Source of the DNA: Nyssa sinensis
Lineage: Eukaryota; Streptophyta; Magnoliopsida; Cornales; Nyssaceae
NCBI GenBank assembly: GCA_008638375.1
Contig: CM018032.1
Coordinates: 55,969,882 to 56,033,881 of the forward strand
Direction: 5' to 3'
Length of the DNA: 64,000 nt
Positions 45,955-57,330 of this stretch are shown here, piece after piece. Within the stretch, counting starts at the first letter, position 1; the number at the start of each line of letters is the position of its first letter. The translations under genes were made by a program, and so were the position numbers. The notes under the pieces were generated by a model. It made no database searches and was not told the DNA's origin. It saw nothing but the letters and a program-made list of their open reading frames with translations.

Positions 45955-46078
45955 TTGCTTTGATGCTTATAGCAGTACTCCCTTTTTCTTTCTCTCTTTT
46001 TTATTGATGTATTTTGTGTACCTCTTGTGCTCTATTTTCATCAATAAAATTTTTCTTTTTTGCTGATAAAAATAAAAT
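45955..46078 (+). mobile_element. LINE 3' tail
   Basis: CTCTCTTTTTTATTGATGTA, TTTTGTGTACCTCTTGTGCT, TCATCAATAAAATTTTTCTT and TTTGCTGATAAAAATAAAA match the tail of the LINE at 59123-59655. The body is not preserved or not recognisable. Confidence 0.55.
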
Positions 46079-46136
46079 AAAATTAGACTTAACTTTGCCT
46101 TTCCAATGAATGGTATTTTCTCTTAGCTGGAGTGAT

Positions 46137-46430
46137 TGAACTGGCTGTGAGTTATTTTTGGACTTTGTTCCATGTTCACAATCAATTAAATCATGCCATA
46201 TCAGATGGGTGAACTTATATGGATGAGCTTACTTGGACCATAAAATATTACTCTACACCTATGTAAGTTCACCCATTTAATATGGCATTATTTAACTGGT
46301 TGTGAGTTTTTTATTTTTGGACTTTGTTCCATGTTCACAACAACCAGTTAAATCACGTCACATCAGGTAGGTGAACTTATATGGATGAACTTACTTGGGT
46401 CATAAAACATTACTCTTTGTTGTATTGCTT
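46137..46430. repeat. imperfect ~160-bp direct repeat enclosing a hairpin
   Basis: GGCTGTGAGTTATTTTTGGA..TTCCATGTTCACAA and GGTGAACTTATATGGATGAGCTTACTTGG occur in both halves with a few changes. The hairpin at 46193-46291 lies between them. Confidence 0.65.
46193..46291. mobile_element. ~95-bp MITE-like hairpin
   Basis: The left end TGCCATATCAGATGGGTGAA and the reverse complement of the right end (TGCCATATTAAATGGGTGAA) match over about 27 bases with a few differences, and the similarity extends outward (AAATCATGCC / AAATAATGCC). The loop is short. Part of the left arm recurs at 46353-46400. Confidence 0.5.
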
Positions 46431-46525
46431 GGTTTTGTTTCTTTTTGGGTTGGTGCTCCATATGATTGTACTTCGTGTGCTTTATTTTCATTAATAAATT
46501 TCTATTTTTTTGTTGATAAAAAAAG
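46430..46525 (+). mobile_element. second LINE 3' tail
   Basis: TTGTACTTCGTGTGCTTTAT, TTTCATTAATAAATTTCT and TTTTGTTGATAAAAAAAG follow the same order as the tails at 45955 and 59560, in the same orientation. Confidence 0.5.
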
Positions 46526-47053
46526 AGAGAAAGGTACTCTCAACGGTGATAAGATCCAGTAGCTATATGTACAAACTTGTGACCAAGAGTACGCATTATT
46601 TTTTCTAAATTATCCCAGTCTCTTGGCCGAAAAAATTTAGTGAAAAAGTTTCATTCGATGATATAGTGTTCAAATTTGATTATTTTATAAAATCTCACGA
46701 TTCTCACTTGAATACTCAAATTTAAACTTAAATTTTACGATAAGACCTTCCCACATAAACATTTTTGGGCACTGACATGAGTCTCATGAAAGATGAATTT
46801 ATAATAGCAGTTGTCAATGTGATTTATTTTAAAGATACAAATAGTGGTGGGAATGCTTGGCAGTCTTACAAGAAAGCTCGTTTGCTGTGTGGTAACAACA
46901 AAGTTCAGCCTGTCATGTGGTTAAAAAAACCCTTCAGTGTGGTCACAGGACCAACTTCATTGGGCAGTAGGTAATGCCTAAGAGTATCTTTTGATGGCTA
47001 ATTAAATTCTTATTAAAATTTAAATTTAAGTTAAAATTATTAAAAATACCTTT
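46526..47053. other. intergenic DNA left of the CACTA element
   Basis: No supported gene. A 69-codon open stretch at 46765-46974 has no domain signature. Confidence 0.4.
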
Positions 47054-47083
47054 CACTACAAAAATACAGACTTTTAACAACGC

Positions 47084-47121
47084 CCATTATTAGTGACGCA
47101 TTATGCGCGTCGCTAATAGGT
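47084..47121. repeat. left subterminal palindrome of the CACTA element
   Basis: ATTAGTGACGCATTATGCGC followed by GTCGCTAATAGG forms one palindromic unit equal to those of the right-end array. Such repeats bind the element's TNPA-type protein in En/Spm. Confidence 0.7.
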
Positions 47122-50100
47122 CCTCTTATAACCACCCGTGCCCTATTCTCTCTCTCTTTATCGCTTTCTATTTTTTCCCCTTGAATCAGAGCTTGTTGCC
47201 TGCCGCATAGGTTTGGAGGTTTCAGATTTCGTTCAGGTGTGGTTTCGGAATTGAATATATTGGGCGACGCAGATATCTTTTCTTTTGCAAGATTCACCAA
47301 GGGCTTCAAGCGTAGCTGTCCTTTACCTGATCGGCAACTCTTAATTTTTCTTACCAGATTCCTTACCTGATCAATGCAAATATCTCGTTTCGAATTCCTT
47401 GTGGGTGCAAATCAGAAGATCTCACCTCACTTGATCGGCGGCTTTCTCTGTCACCATAATCAGGTATTATCCGTTACTGTAACATTGGCTGAAGTAAACA
47501 TATGGGTATTCCTTATCCTTGGATTAAACAAAATGGGTTAGCATATTAATTTTTTATAGTGTTTGAATGGATGGATATTTCTGTATATCAATTTTGACAT
47601 TGATGTTCACTAACTTACATTTTTTAACTTTCTCAATACGTCACTTTCTGAAAATTTCGTTGTTCTCCCTGTACAATTGATATTGTCCAGTAACTTCTCC
47701 ATTACAATTAGAAATTTATATAGGATTAATATGTGATTGGTGTTTTAAATTGGTTGAATTATAATATTAACCATTCATTATATTGAGTTGTATATTAGAA
47801 AAAAAAATTGATATGTAAAAGCCATGTGATCTATTAGTTGAGGGAATTTCTTTTCATCCATTGGGTTGTTGGTCTTGGGGTGAAAAAGGGAAGAAATTTC
47901 ATCTAAAATTTTTTTAAGTTGGTGATATGACTTGTACACACCTCAACTTCTTAGATTAACTTTTGTTACATAGCCTACTAAATCAATCAGTCCCAACGAC
48001 TATTTGATGGTCTTGAATTAATGGCTCGAACGATTTAAATGGAAATCACATGTTTCATTTGAATAATTAGAAATTTTAATTTAGGAATCATTAAATATTT
48101 TTTATTTTTAAAGTGAACTATTAATACTTTGTTTTAAGATTTGAACTGTTCTTTCTTTTTTGGTAATGACAATTTTATCACGTTATGTTAAAAAAAAATT
48201 TCAAATTAAGTTTGACCCTTAAATTTTTAGGTTCGATTTCATTCCCTACTTAGGTACAATTTGCATAAACAAAAGTTAGATATGAAAATGGAATTTTTTT
48301 CTTTTTATTAACAGAAATAGTATATTACAATAATATTTATAATATTTAATTACTATAAATTTTTACTAAAGGGAATAAATAAATTAAACTATATGTAAGG
48401 GGATTAGTTAAAAAAAATATTTATTTGTCAAAAACTATATTTAATATAGATATATATATATATATGTATAATTTTCGAATAGGACAAGGTTATAAAAGTT
48501 TATTATCAAGTCATAATGTATTTTTTTAATATTAATGACATTAAATTTTAATATAACTATCACTTTAATATTTGAATCTCATCTAAAATGTTCATTCAAA
48601 CGTGTTTTTGTAATCTTATTTATTTTATATTTATGTCTATTAATCTAAATCTAATAAACGTTGGCTAAAAGATTAGAACCAATCAATAATTTATCCGTCA
48701 ATAAAAATTGGCACCTAATTTCCACTTGTGGGTCCCATTGAAAGATAATGTTTGATTGGATTGATCCGTTGATTAGGGAATTTACTAATTAGGTGTTAAG
48801 ATTTGGCTTGAATTTAGCAAGTCTTTTGGTATACAATAATGTCATGTCAACTTGAAATTATGAGAAACTACTAAATCATTTTAGAGTTGAAATTGATGCT
48901 ATCACGAGGAGCTCTTGTAACTGTTATCTGATTGCTTATAAGCCAAACATACACATCCAATGATACATTGATAGTATGGATAAAAAGGGTGATGTTTGAG
49001 AAAAGTAAGATGTACACATTTTATTTTCATAAGTAAAGAGATTGTTTTTGTAATTCGGATTTGTGACTTTCAAATTATAATATAACAATCTTATTGTTAT
49101 GCTAATCTTACCAAAGAGACCATACATTAATAGTATGAATTCCAATTTGTGTTAAGACTGCATGGATTAAACTGGATTAAATACACTATTCAAAACATGA
49201 AGAGAATTCCAATTTCAGAATTATCTTCTTTTTGTTTTTTGTGAGAGAAATTATAGTAACATCTCATTTTGCCCTGTTTAGTTAAGAGTTTGTCAATTGC
49301 TGTAAATCTGTCCATGGAACAGCTATTATATGAGCCCAATTTTATGATTTTTTTTTTTTTGGGAAGGGGGGGTTCAAAAATGAGTTTGACAGGTAAAACA
49401 CTGATTAGTAATCCAAGATTTGTGTCAGTTTTTCCACGATCTTTGGTTTTTGATGTGAGTGCTGAGATGGAATAATGTCATTGGTTTTCCTAAACCATTG
49501 GCGTGACGGATCATTCTTATAAACTTTAATTGCTTCTGCTTTTAAAATCAAATAAAGAATAAATTTAATATATTAGTTTAACCAAAAACAAAAATATCTA
49601 GTGTGTCACACACACACACACACACATACACTAGGTGATCGACCAACTATCTAGTGTGTCACACGTTTTATTAAAGGAAAAAAAAAAAAAAACTTTCACA
49701 AAGTAGCTGCAACTCTGTGAAAAACCTTACCGTTTGATTTGTTTCTTTTTCTTTTTTTTTTTTTTCTTTTGGGATTACTTCGTGAATAAAAAATTATAGT
49801 GATTGTTTTGTAAGTTAGCAATTGCATTCATATAAGTCTAACCCCGTTCGGAAGTCATTTTCATTACTTGTAAATCTTGTCACGAAATTTATTCGCGATT
49901 GAGCTCGTGTGTATGAAAATCGATTCTTGAATTGTCCATAAAGGATAGTTCGGGAATGCATAAATCTGCATTGCAATCAATAGCGCATATGCTTGAATAT
50001 TTCACTATGATAAGATTTTAGCACAGTCTCTTATTATTCTCTGGGTATATATTTAGGCGTGCTAACGTCTATCTCGTATACTTGGAGAACCGTGGGGAGA

Positions 50101-50282
50101 TGCTGCCTGAAATTTTGTTCGAGTGGAATCAAGCATTTGATTTGCTACTGATTGCAATGCAGATTGTACATTCACGAATGGGATAAGACCACCTTACCCT
50201 TTAGAAAGAAGTTGAGGGTGATAGGATTCATGTTTCATATTTATAACGAGTATCATTTCTGACTTGTATTAGGTAGACAAAA
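47122..50282 (+). other. CACTA leader region, no coding domain
   Basis: 47130-47460 is C/T-richer and resembles a transcribed leader, ending CATAATCAG before GTATTATCC, a plausible donor. Beyond that lies AT-rich DNA with a (CA)n run (49607-49626) and poly-T/A tracts, then a second leader-like part near 50060-50200. No transposase domain is seen before 50283. Confidence 0.5.
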
Positions 50283-52420
50283 ATGGATAAAAGTTGGATG
50301 GACTTGAGGTGCAGGCATTTGCCTAGGGTATGTGAAGGGGATCAAAGATTTTATTGAGTTTGCTCGTGCATCTACAGATGGAGGAAATTGGATAAGATGT
50401 CCATGTAAGAGATGTAATAATAGGGATTATATGCACATAGATGAGGTCAAAGACCACCTACTCGAACACGAGATGGACAAGAGATATACGTGTTAGGAAT
50501 TTCATGGGGAACGCCGTGACGTACGAGTGGTATTTGAGGATGAAGAAGAAAACGACGACTGATGACTTTGGTGATAATATTGGGGTTGGTTACGAAGGCT
50601 TGCCACAAATGCTGGCAGACTTGCAAGGGGCTACAACTGGGCCGAGTAGTCACAGGAGTGACACGGGACAATCGAAAGTGTTTGAGTCGTCGTTGAGGGA
50701 AGAAAGACAGCCGTTATATCCGGGTTGTGATAAGTTTTCAAAACTGGACTTTCTTGTGAAACTCCTTCATATTAAGACCATCAACCGATGGAGTAACAAA
50801 TCATTTAATATGGTCATTGGATTGATTAAAGTAGTGCTTCTTACTGGGGAGACCCTTCCAAAATCATATTACGAGGCGAAAAGAATATTAAGAGATTTGG
50901 GCTTTTGGTATATTCTCATACATGCTTGCAAAAATGATTGCATGTTATTTTGGAAGGATACTGAACAATGTATGGAGTGTACGGTGTGCCACGAACCCAG
51001 GCACAATTTCGCACAAGGTGTTGAGATATTTTCCCTTAAAACCTAAGCTACAAAGGTTGTACATGTCTCAGAAGATGGCAGGAGATATGCGGTAGCATAA
51101 GGAGAAGCGTGTTGCTGAGGAAAATGTATGTAGGCATCCGACATATTCTTAAACTTGGGCTGAGTTTGACACGAATGGTTTGCAAATGAGCCGCGTAATG
51201 TACGACTTGGGTTGGCTAGCGACGATTTTAATCCGTTCGGGGACATAAGTAATACCTACAGCATGTGGCCGGTGTTGCTTGTGCCGTATAACTTGCTACT
51301 GTGAAAATATATAAAAGAACCATTTATCTTCATGTTGTTGCTTATTCCAGGGCCGAAGGCTCCTGATAATGAAATTGATGTATACTTGCATCTTTTAGTG
51401 GACGAGTTGAAGGAATTGTGGGAGGTGGGAGTGGAGGCATATGACGTCTCTAAGAATGAGACATTTCAATTGCATGCAGTGTTACTGTGGACCATAAATG
51501 ACTTTCCAGCAAACGGGAACTTGTCTAGGTGGAGCATTAAGGGGTATCTGGCATGTTCGGTTTACAATAAGGATGCATGTTCCCTACATTTGTCTAATGG
51601 AAAGAAGATATGCTACATGTGCCATCGTCGTTTTTTACCGCCATCACATGGCTGGCGAAATCAGTAGAAGCATCTGTTTGATGGAAAAATTGAGCGCAGA
51701 TTGTCACCTCTATTGTTGTCTGGCAAAGACGAGTTGGTGCAATTGGCACTCATCCAACCAATGAGGTTTGGGAAGATACCGGACAGTCAGAAGAGGAAAC
51801 GTACTAATGTGGAGTTAAATTGGACGAACAAGAGCATATTTTTTAGTTTGTCGTACTGGGAGACCTTTAAGTTTAGGCATAATTTGGATGTTATAATGTG
51901 CTGGGAACTTTAATGAATGTTGAAGGGAAGATGAAGGATACTGTTAAAGCCCGGTTAGACTTGCAGGAGCTCGGAATACAGAAAGAGCTGCACCTAATAC
52001 GTAACGGTGATAAATATATCGTGCCTCCTGCACAGTATACGTTATCATCCGCAGAGTGAATGAGGATTTGCGAGTGGTTTAAATCGATAAAGTTCCCAGA
52101 TAGATACGCATCGAATATATCTCGGTGTGTAAATGTTATAGATGGGAAAATATCTGGATTGAAGAGCCATGACTGCCATGTCCTTTTACAACAACTTCTT
52201 TCGGTTTCACTACGTGGATATCTCACCAATGACATATCAACTACATTGACTGAGTTGGGCTGCTTCTTTAGAGAATTATGTACGAAGACGTTGAATTTGG
52301 AAGTACTTGAAAAGCTCGAAAGGGATGAATTTCAGATTGATCGGGATTATTGTGCCGCCAAAATTACGTGTTTTGCATCGGAACTTGTTATTTATTTATT
52401 TTTTTTTCTTTTCATGGACA
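50283..52420 (+). pseudogene. En/Spm-type transposase (TNPD-like) remnant
   Basis: Starts MDKSWMDLR. After a frameshift near 50335 it reads IEFARASTDGGNWIRCPCKR, CNNRDYMHIDEVKDHLLEH, the transposase-associated domain. Then come PLYPGCDKFSKLDFLVKLLH, YYEAKRILRDLGFWYILIHA, FWKDTEQCMECTVCHEPRH (TNP2 N-terminal block), a frameshift, PGPKAPDNEIDVYLHLLVDE, DVSKNETFQLHAVLLWTIND and YLACSVYNKDACSLHLSNGK (transposase_21 core). The last part, LDLQELGIQKELHLIRNGDK, ISRCVNVIDGKISGLKSHDC and LEVLEKLERDEF, is the DUF4218-like segment. Sequence beyond this is missing, so the C-terminal third is deleted. Stops and frameshifts occur throughout; no active protein can be made. Confidence 0.88.
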
Positions 52421-52659
52421 TCCGTAGTTACATTTTTGAGACAATTTTAATTTTTCTATTTATTGTTAAATTGTACTTTTATAAATGTACATAATTAGTA
52501 TAATTTTATATATATATATATATATGAATGTATATTTCTTTTTTAATAGTCATTTCAGAATGCTTGAATTTACTGTATATCAGGATGATTGATACAGGTT
52601 TAAACATGAATAAAAATACAAATAAAACAAAAAAATTTGGTTAAAAAAAAAAAGACTTT

Positions 52660-53136
52660 TAGCGACGCTCAAAATACGTCGCTAAAAGGAAAGAAATAAG
52701 TGCCAGTACACTATTAGCGACAATCCAAAAGCATTGCTAAATACCAACCATTAGGGACGCATAGAGCGCTCGCAAAAGATAACTATTAGCGACGCACAGA
52801 GTGTGTCGCAGAAGGCCACTATTAGCGACGCTCATGTGTGCATCGCTAATTGTTGTAGTTTGTGATGCCCTCTGTGCGTCGCTAATGGTAGTTTTTTGCG
52901 ACGTACTTTGCGGCCTTGTATAGTATTTGCGACACACATGAAGAATTATTAGCGACGCTCTGCGTGCGTCGCTAATAGTTACATTTAGCGACGCTAGAGA
53001 TGTGTGTGTCGCTAATAGTATTAGCGACGCGACTATTTGTGGTGTTGGTAGCGACGCGCAGTGTGCGTCACAAAATACCTTTAGCGACGCTGTTTGCCAC
53101 TATTAGCGACGCATGTGGGCGTCGCTAATAGTGGAA
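52660..53136. repeat. right subterminal array of palindromic GCGTCGC repeats
   Basis: About 14 units of the form TTAGCGACGC, 6-14 variable bases, GCGTCGCTAA, for example TTAGCGACGCTCTGCGTGCG then TCGCTAATAG, and ATTAGCGACGCATGTGGGCG then TCGCTAATAG at the outer end. Both halves of a unit are complementary, so each can form a small hairpin, and some units have decayed on one side. This is the expected place for transposase-binding sites in CACTA elements. The CpG density is far above the surroundings. Confidence 0.85.
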
Positions 53137-53148
53137 ATTCCTGTAGTG

Positions 53149-54245
53149 AAATTTCTAATAATTTACTGAAATTTATATTAAATTTATTTTTATTTAAATT
53201 TACAAAACACTTTTCAATTACTCAAATAACTGTTCACAATCAAATTTAAAACATCTGAAACAAGATGAAAATTATTTTGAAATATGATGAATTTTTTTTT
53301 TTAAATTTTAGTAAAACTACATGCCATAATAGGAGAGTTTCAAATCAAATGAAACTTTTACTCAATTATTTGAGTAAATACTACATGGGGCTGTGGTCTT
53401 GATATTACTTTTAAAGAATTATTTTAATAGATATATTAAAAAAATGAATATTGTGATAAAAGTTATTTTTGAGAATTAGTTATTAAATATACTTTTACTT
53501 TTGTTTAGCAGAAAGAAAAAATGAAAAAAAATAAGTTTTACTTATTAAAAAATACTTTAAAAATGCATTACCAATCAGACACGTAAAATAACTACAAAAA
53601 TATATGTAATACTGTTGCCCAAAGTAAAAAGTAAAAAATGAAAAGTAATCTTATGAAATTCAATCAGAAAAATGTTGTATATAACAAATTTTTTAAAATA
53701 AATCTTTGCATTTTTAGATACAAATAAGTGAATTTTACATGCATTTATTATGATCGACCTTACTTTGTTGTTTGTAAGAGCAATAAATTTATTGACAAAA
53801 ATCATGATGTATATCATGAACCATTAATTATACAGTTGAGAAATCCTTTTCTTTTTTTTGGACTATTTGAGCATTAGTACGGAAAACCATATCTCCCAAA
53901 AAATCTGGGGTTATGAAAATGTCAAACAACAATGATCAGTTGAGTAATGTAGCAGCACTCTGAATCAGGACTGTCGACGTTTGGATAACACAGTCCTAAT
54001 GCCCATATTTCCACTATCTAACGTTGAAATGATTGAAAAATAAAAAACAAACCAAACTGTCCACGTTGCATTAGGAAACTATTAGCGGTTTAAAATCGTT
54101 GGGGACACTTGGACTGGTAGTTGATTGACAATTAACTGTACCTGGAATTGGAAAGTTCATGTTTGTGGTTAGGAAATATGCACGTCGGGCTGTAAAACTA
54201 AGCTTAGAGAGAGATAGTGCTTCATAATTAGAACGCATAGGAAAA
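53149..54245. other. intergenic DNA and upstream region of the MYB gene
   Basis: No gene. 53149-53880 is AT-rich. 53940-54170 is less AT-rich and directly upstream of the MYB TATA box, so most likely holds its proximal control sites. It contains GGTAGTTGATTG and AATTAACTGTACCTGG (TAACTG-type MYB core), but no site can be assigned with certainty. Confidence 0.45.
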
Positions 54246-54370
54246 GAGCATTTATATAAGTGAGAGCTTGGATGGGGCTTCGAATATATATATGTGTAAG
54301 TAGTTCACGTGCTTCATTGAAAAGCTTAAAGTGGGTGCAAGTAGCTGCACACCCAGTTGAATAGATTACT
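54246..54370 (+). promoter_or_regulatory. TATA box and 5' UTR of the MYB gene
   Basis: TTTATATAAG at 54251-54260 is a strong TATA box, placing the transcription start near 54285. CACGTG (G-box) at 54306-54311 then lies in the leader, where bHLH or bZIP/HY5-type factors could bind. No upstream ATG precedes the start codon after the predicted start site except short ones without context. Confidence 0.6.
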
Positions 54371-54509
54371 ATGGAGAGTACTCCTTTTGGAGTTAGAAAG
54401 GGTGCTTGGACCGAAGAAGAAGACATTCTTCTAAGAAACTGCATTGAAAAGCACGGGGAAGGAAAATGGCATCAAGTACCTCTAAAAGCTGGTATGTGTA
54501 TTCTTTAAC

Positions 54510-54559
<50 letters not shown>

Positions 54560-54743
54560 TTTGATAATCTTTACTTGATTTTTTTTTTTCTGGGTATTTG
54601 CAGGCTTGAACAGATGCAGGAAGAGCTGTAGACTGAGGTGGTTGAACTATCTAAGGCCAAATATAAAGAGAGGAGGCTTTGCATCTGATGAAGTTGATCT
54701 CATTATCAGGCTTCATAAGCTGTTAGGCAATCGGCAAGTATAT

Positions 54744-54777
<34 letters not shown>

Positions 54778-56356
54778 ATACTTTAATATTGAGCTGTTTA
54801 CCACTTCCACGCATAAAGACGGTTTATTTAATCTTCAAACAATATAAAATTATTTTGGAAATCTCTTTGTCTGGAGTCATAACTCATAAGACGAGTGACG
54901 AGTCTTATGACAAGGTAGTGCTCTCTCTCTCTCTCTCTCTCTCATCAAGACTCCAATGATTTGACAGAGGAAAATAAACGGAAAAACTCAAATTGTTAAG
55001 TAACAATACAGTTCATCGATACGATATGAACGTAAATTCAATCGAAAGATCCGTCCCATAATATCTCTAATTTTCAGAAAACAACTCTACTGATTTTCCG
55101 GCACCGGCAACTCGTACTTCCAGGCACTGCACTTCGAAAGTTCATTCCCTCGCGATATAGTGTGTCCATCCTCCTAGTCGAAGAATATATGAAAACGCTT
55201 GAAAAAATTGCAGATTTACAATCCCATCACAAGTGCAAAAATTAGGGTCGGTGGGTCAGTTCCCGAATTGACAATAAATATACAACTGCACTCATTTTTC
55301 GATTCTAAGTAATAATTTTGTCAAAACATAATCAATACAATAATATCATCACCTCAAAACAGTAGTAGACCGACACAATAAAGTTAGGGGCTACTTATAA
55401 AAGTCAAAATTTAAGATTTTTTTTCTTATTATAGAAATAAGAAACTATTGGAGGAGTTAACTTTCAATTTTTTTTAAAATCTTATGAAAAGGTTAAAAAT
55501 TAAAATTTTAAAACTTTGAGAGACTATTACCCTACACTACTGGTAGGACCACCATTGCCTGAAAGCACTGCAATCTCACTTGACTCAATGACACATGACA
55601 TAATTTATCATTTGTTCTTAAATTATTTTCTCATTTATTTAGTTGGTTTATTACATCGATTTGTTTTATCAACTGAAAATCTAAGATATATGTCTCCTTA
55701 ACTTGATATATATTAGTGATCCATTATTTAACAACTTAATTTTTTTAGAACAACATGTGATCTGACACAAATTTTTTCTTCAACTGTTTATAACTTTTAT
55801 CTCTCCTATGTTTTTCTTGTTTTGTCTAAATAGATGGTCGCTAATTGCTGGTAGACTCCCGGGGAGAACGGCAAATGATGTGAAGAACTATTGGAACACC
55901 CGCCTGCAGAAGAAGACAGTTGCTCGCGGGGACGAGGTGAAAACTGAAGCCCAGAAGACCATGGAAACCAAAATCATTAAGCCTCGACCTCGGACCTTCT
56001 CCAAGAATCTTACTTGGTTGAGGGGAAATAATTTCATGGTAGATAACACTCAACCAGGAGATAGTCTCTGCACCAAGCCAACTCCAACATCTCCTCTAGA
56101 GATTGATGGAATTCCATGGTGGGATGACCTGTTTGTTGATAAGGAAATTAATAATGGAATCACCAGCTGGTCCATAACTGGCCTGGAAGAGCAACCCTTA
56201 ACAGGCCTTTGGAGTACCGAAGAAGCGACGGTGCCCGGAAATATAGCAGGTGACTGTTCTAGTGTTGATCAAGAAGTGCAGAATGGCTGGAGTGACTTCT
56301 CCATTGATGTGGACCTTTGGGATCTTTTAAGTAATGAACAAGAAATAATGTTGTAG
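54371..56356 (+). CDS. MYB113-like: R2R3-MYB transcription factor, subgroup 6 (anthocyanin activator type)
   Basis: Exons at 54371-54491, 54604-54733 and 55834-56356 join to 257 codons. Intron positions are those of subgroup-6 MYBs (after KAG, and inside the Arg of LLGNR). R2 spans residues ~10-60 with Trp13, Trp33 and Trp53; R3 ~63-110 with Phe66, Trp85 and Trp104. The bHLH-interaction motif [DE]Lx2[RK]x3Lx6Lx3R is complete at 72-91 ([20 protein letters not shown]). ANDV at 97-100 and KPRPRTF at 133-139 are the signatures of dicot anthocyanin MYBs (PAP1/MYB75, MYB90, MYB113, MYB114). The C-terminus is acidic with Trp-rich patches ([22 protein letters not shown]), as in activators. With bHLH and WD40 partners such proteins switch on late anthocyanin genes in the nucleus. 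The frame is intact. Intron 2 needs a GC donor. Start chosen because [12 protein letters not shown] matches family N-termini. Confidence 0.95.
54734..55833 (+). other. MYB intron 2 with a non-canonical GC donor
   Basis: The donor reads CAATCG then GCAAGTATAT, the acceptor GTCTAAATAG then ATGGTCG. Only the GC donor restores the Arg84-Trp85 junction (CG + A, TGG). The nearest GT (54738) would add CAA and put exon 3 in a frame that ends after MVANCW. The 1,100-bp intron contains (TA)n at 54748-54774, (CT)n near 54920-54942 and a perfect 9-bp hairpin (TCATAAGAC / GTCTTATGA, 54884-54910). Confidence 0.85.
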
Positions 56357-57330
56357 TGGTTTTGTGATCCCTTGTACTATTTCAAGCAGTGGGTAATTAA
56401 TGTGAAGTGAAACTGAAAAAAGGCTATCTATTTGTGGTATAAGTTTTTTAAGATATAATGACATGATATCAAGTGCATGTGCTGGCTGATTTATATATTT
56501 TTTTTGGAAGAAAGGATTTTATCAATAGAAACAACAAAGCAGGGGAAGACAAGCATAGGCCTTAAAATTACAGGCTACTCTTGCATAAACATGGCATCAG
56601 AAAAATCAAAGTTTCGACTCAAGTCCCAGTTGAAGAATGTTCTGTCAACAGATTCCCAAGAGGTCACAGCTTCTCAGATGGCTAGCTTGGATGACATCTT
56701 TGAGCATTAAGTCAACTCTTTATTTTTTCTTCCCTTAATATACTACGATTTCTTTCTTGCCAAATCCAATACACAGGGACGGACCAGATATTTGTTTTAG
56801 GAGTGGCAAATTTTTGCGTCCTGTGTTTAATTATAAATTTAAAATTTTAATATTTATTAATACTATATTAAATAACCAAACTTACACATTAAACAAAAAA
56901 TCTAATAAAGTTTTTTTTTTTTTTAAAAAGACGAGACTATAAATTTAAAAGATGAAATTGAAGTTATATAGAAAGCCTATTAAAAGATGAAATTGAAGTT
57001 AAATGAAGGTTAAAAGGAGGAAAAATCTAAACTTAGGGTGGGACAAAAATACAAATTATAAGGGTATATTTGAAAAAAATTATAAAAAGTACAAAAAAAA
57101 ATTTCATAAAAGAAAAATTGAGGGAGAGCCAATTGCCTCCTGTAGGCACAAACTACTTCCGTCCTTGCCAATACACTATTGTAGCAAGACATAATCAGAA
57201 CCAACACTTCATGAAATAGCTTTTTTTTTTTTTTTTTCTGTGCAAAATACGTCCCAAAAAAATTATAGTTAACTTATTTGTGATGATATGACTAATTCTT
57301 TGTAACGCGAAAAACCCATTTCTTGTAGTG
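56357..57330. other. MYB 3' flank and repeat-derived DNA
   Basis: The MYB 3' UTR probably ends before ~56480. Beyond lies non-coding sequence with T/A runs and an AAGGGTATATTTGAAAAAAA word shared with 41.2 kb. The last bases, AAACCCATTTCTTGTAGTG (ending 57330), are the reverse complement of a CACTACAAGAAATGGG terminus, as at CACTA element ends, but no left partner is visible. An open stretch at 56477-56710 has no family signature. Confidence 0.45.

Larger units (their letters stand above)
47054..53148 (+). mobile_element. CACTA (En/Spm) DNA transposon, defective, ~6.1 kb
   Basis: The left terminus CACTACAAAAATACAG (47054) and the reverse complement of the right terminus (CACTACAGGAATTTCC, ending 53148) begin with the diagnostic CACTAC. 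Both subterminal regions carry GCGTCGCTAATA-type repeats, a single palindromic unit on the left and about 14 on the right. Between them lies a broken En/Spm transposase reading left to right. No exact 3-bp target duplication is seen (TTT left, AAA right). The element ends about 1.2 kb before the MYB start codon. Confidence 0.88.

Noticed and set aside
46765..46974. 69-codon open frame as a small protein gene
   Set aside because: No start context, no domain, not conserved in any other part of the window.
52660..53136. CRISPR-like array of short repeats with variable spacers
   Set aside because: The repeats are palindromic on both sides of the variable part, of uneven spacing, in a plant genome, and lie inside the terminus of a CACTA transposon. 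They are subterminal transposase-binding repeats.
54748..54774. (TA)n in MYB intron 2 as an insertion damaging the gene
   Set aside because: It lies inside the intron, away from the branch and acceptor sites, and the coding frame is unaffected.
54606..54959. 117-codon unspliced frame starting in MYB exon 2
   Set aside because: It is exon 2 read through into intron 2; the DNA-binding repeat needs splicing to 55834.
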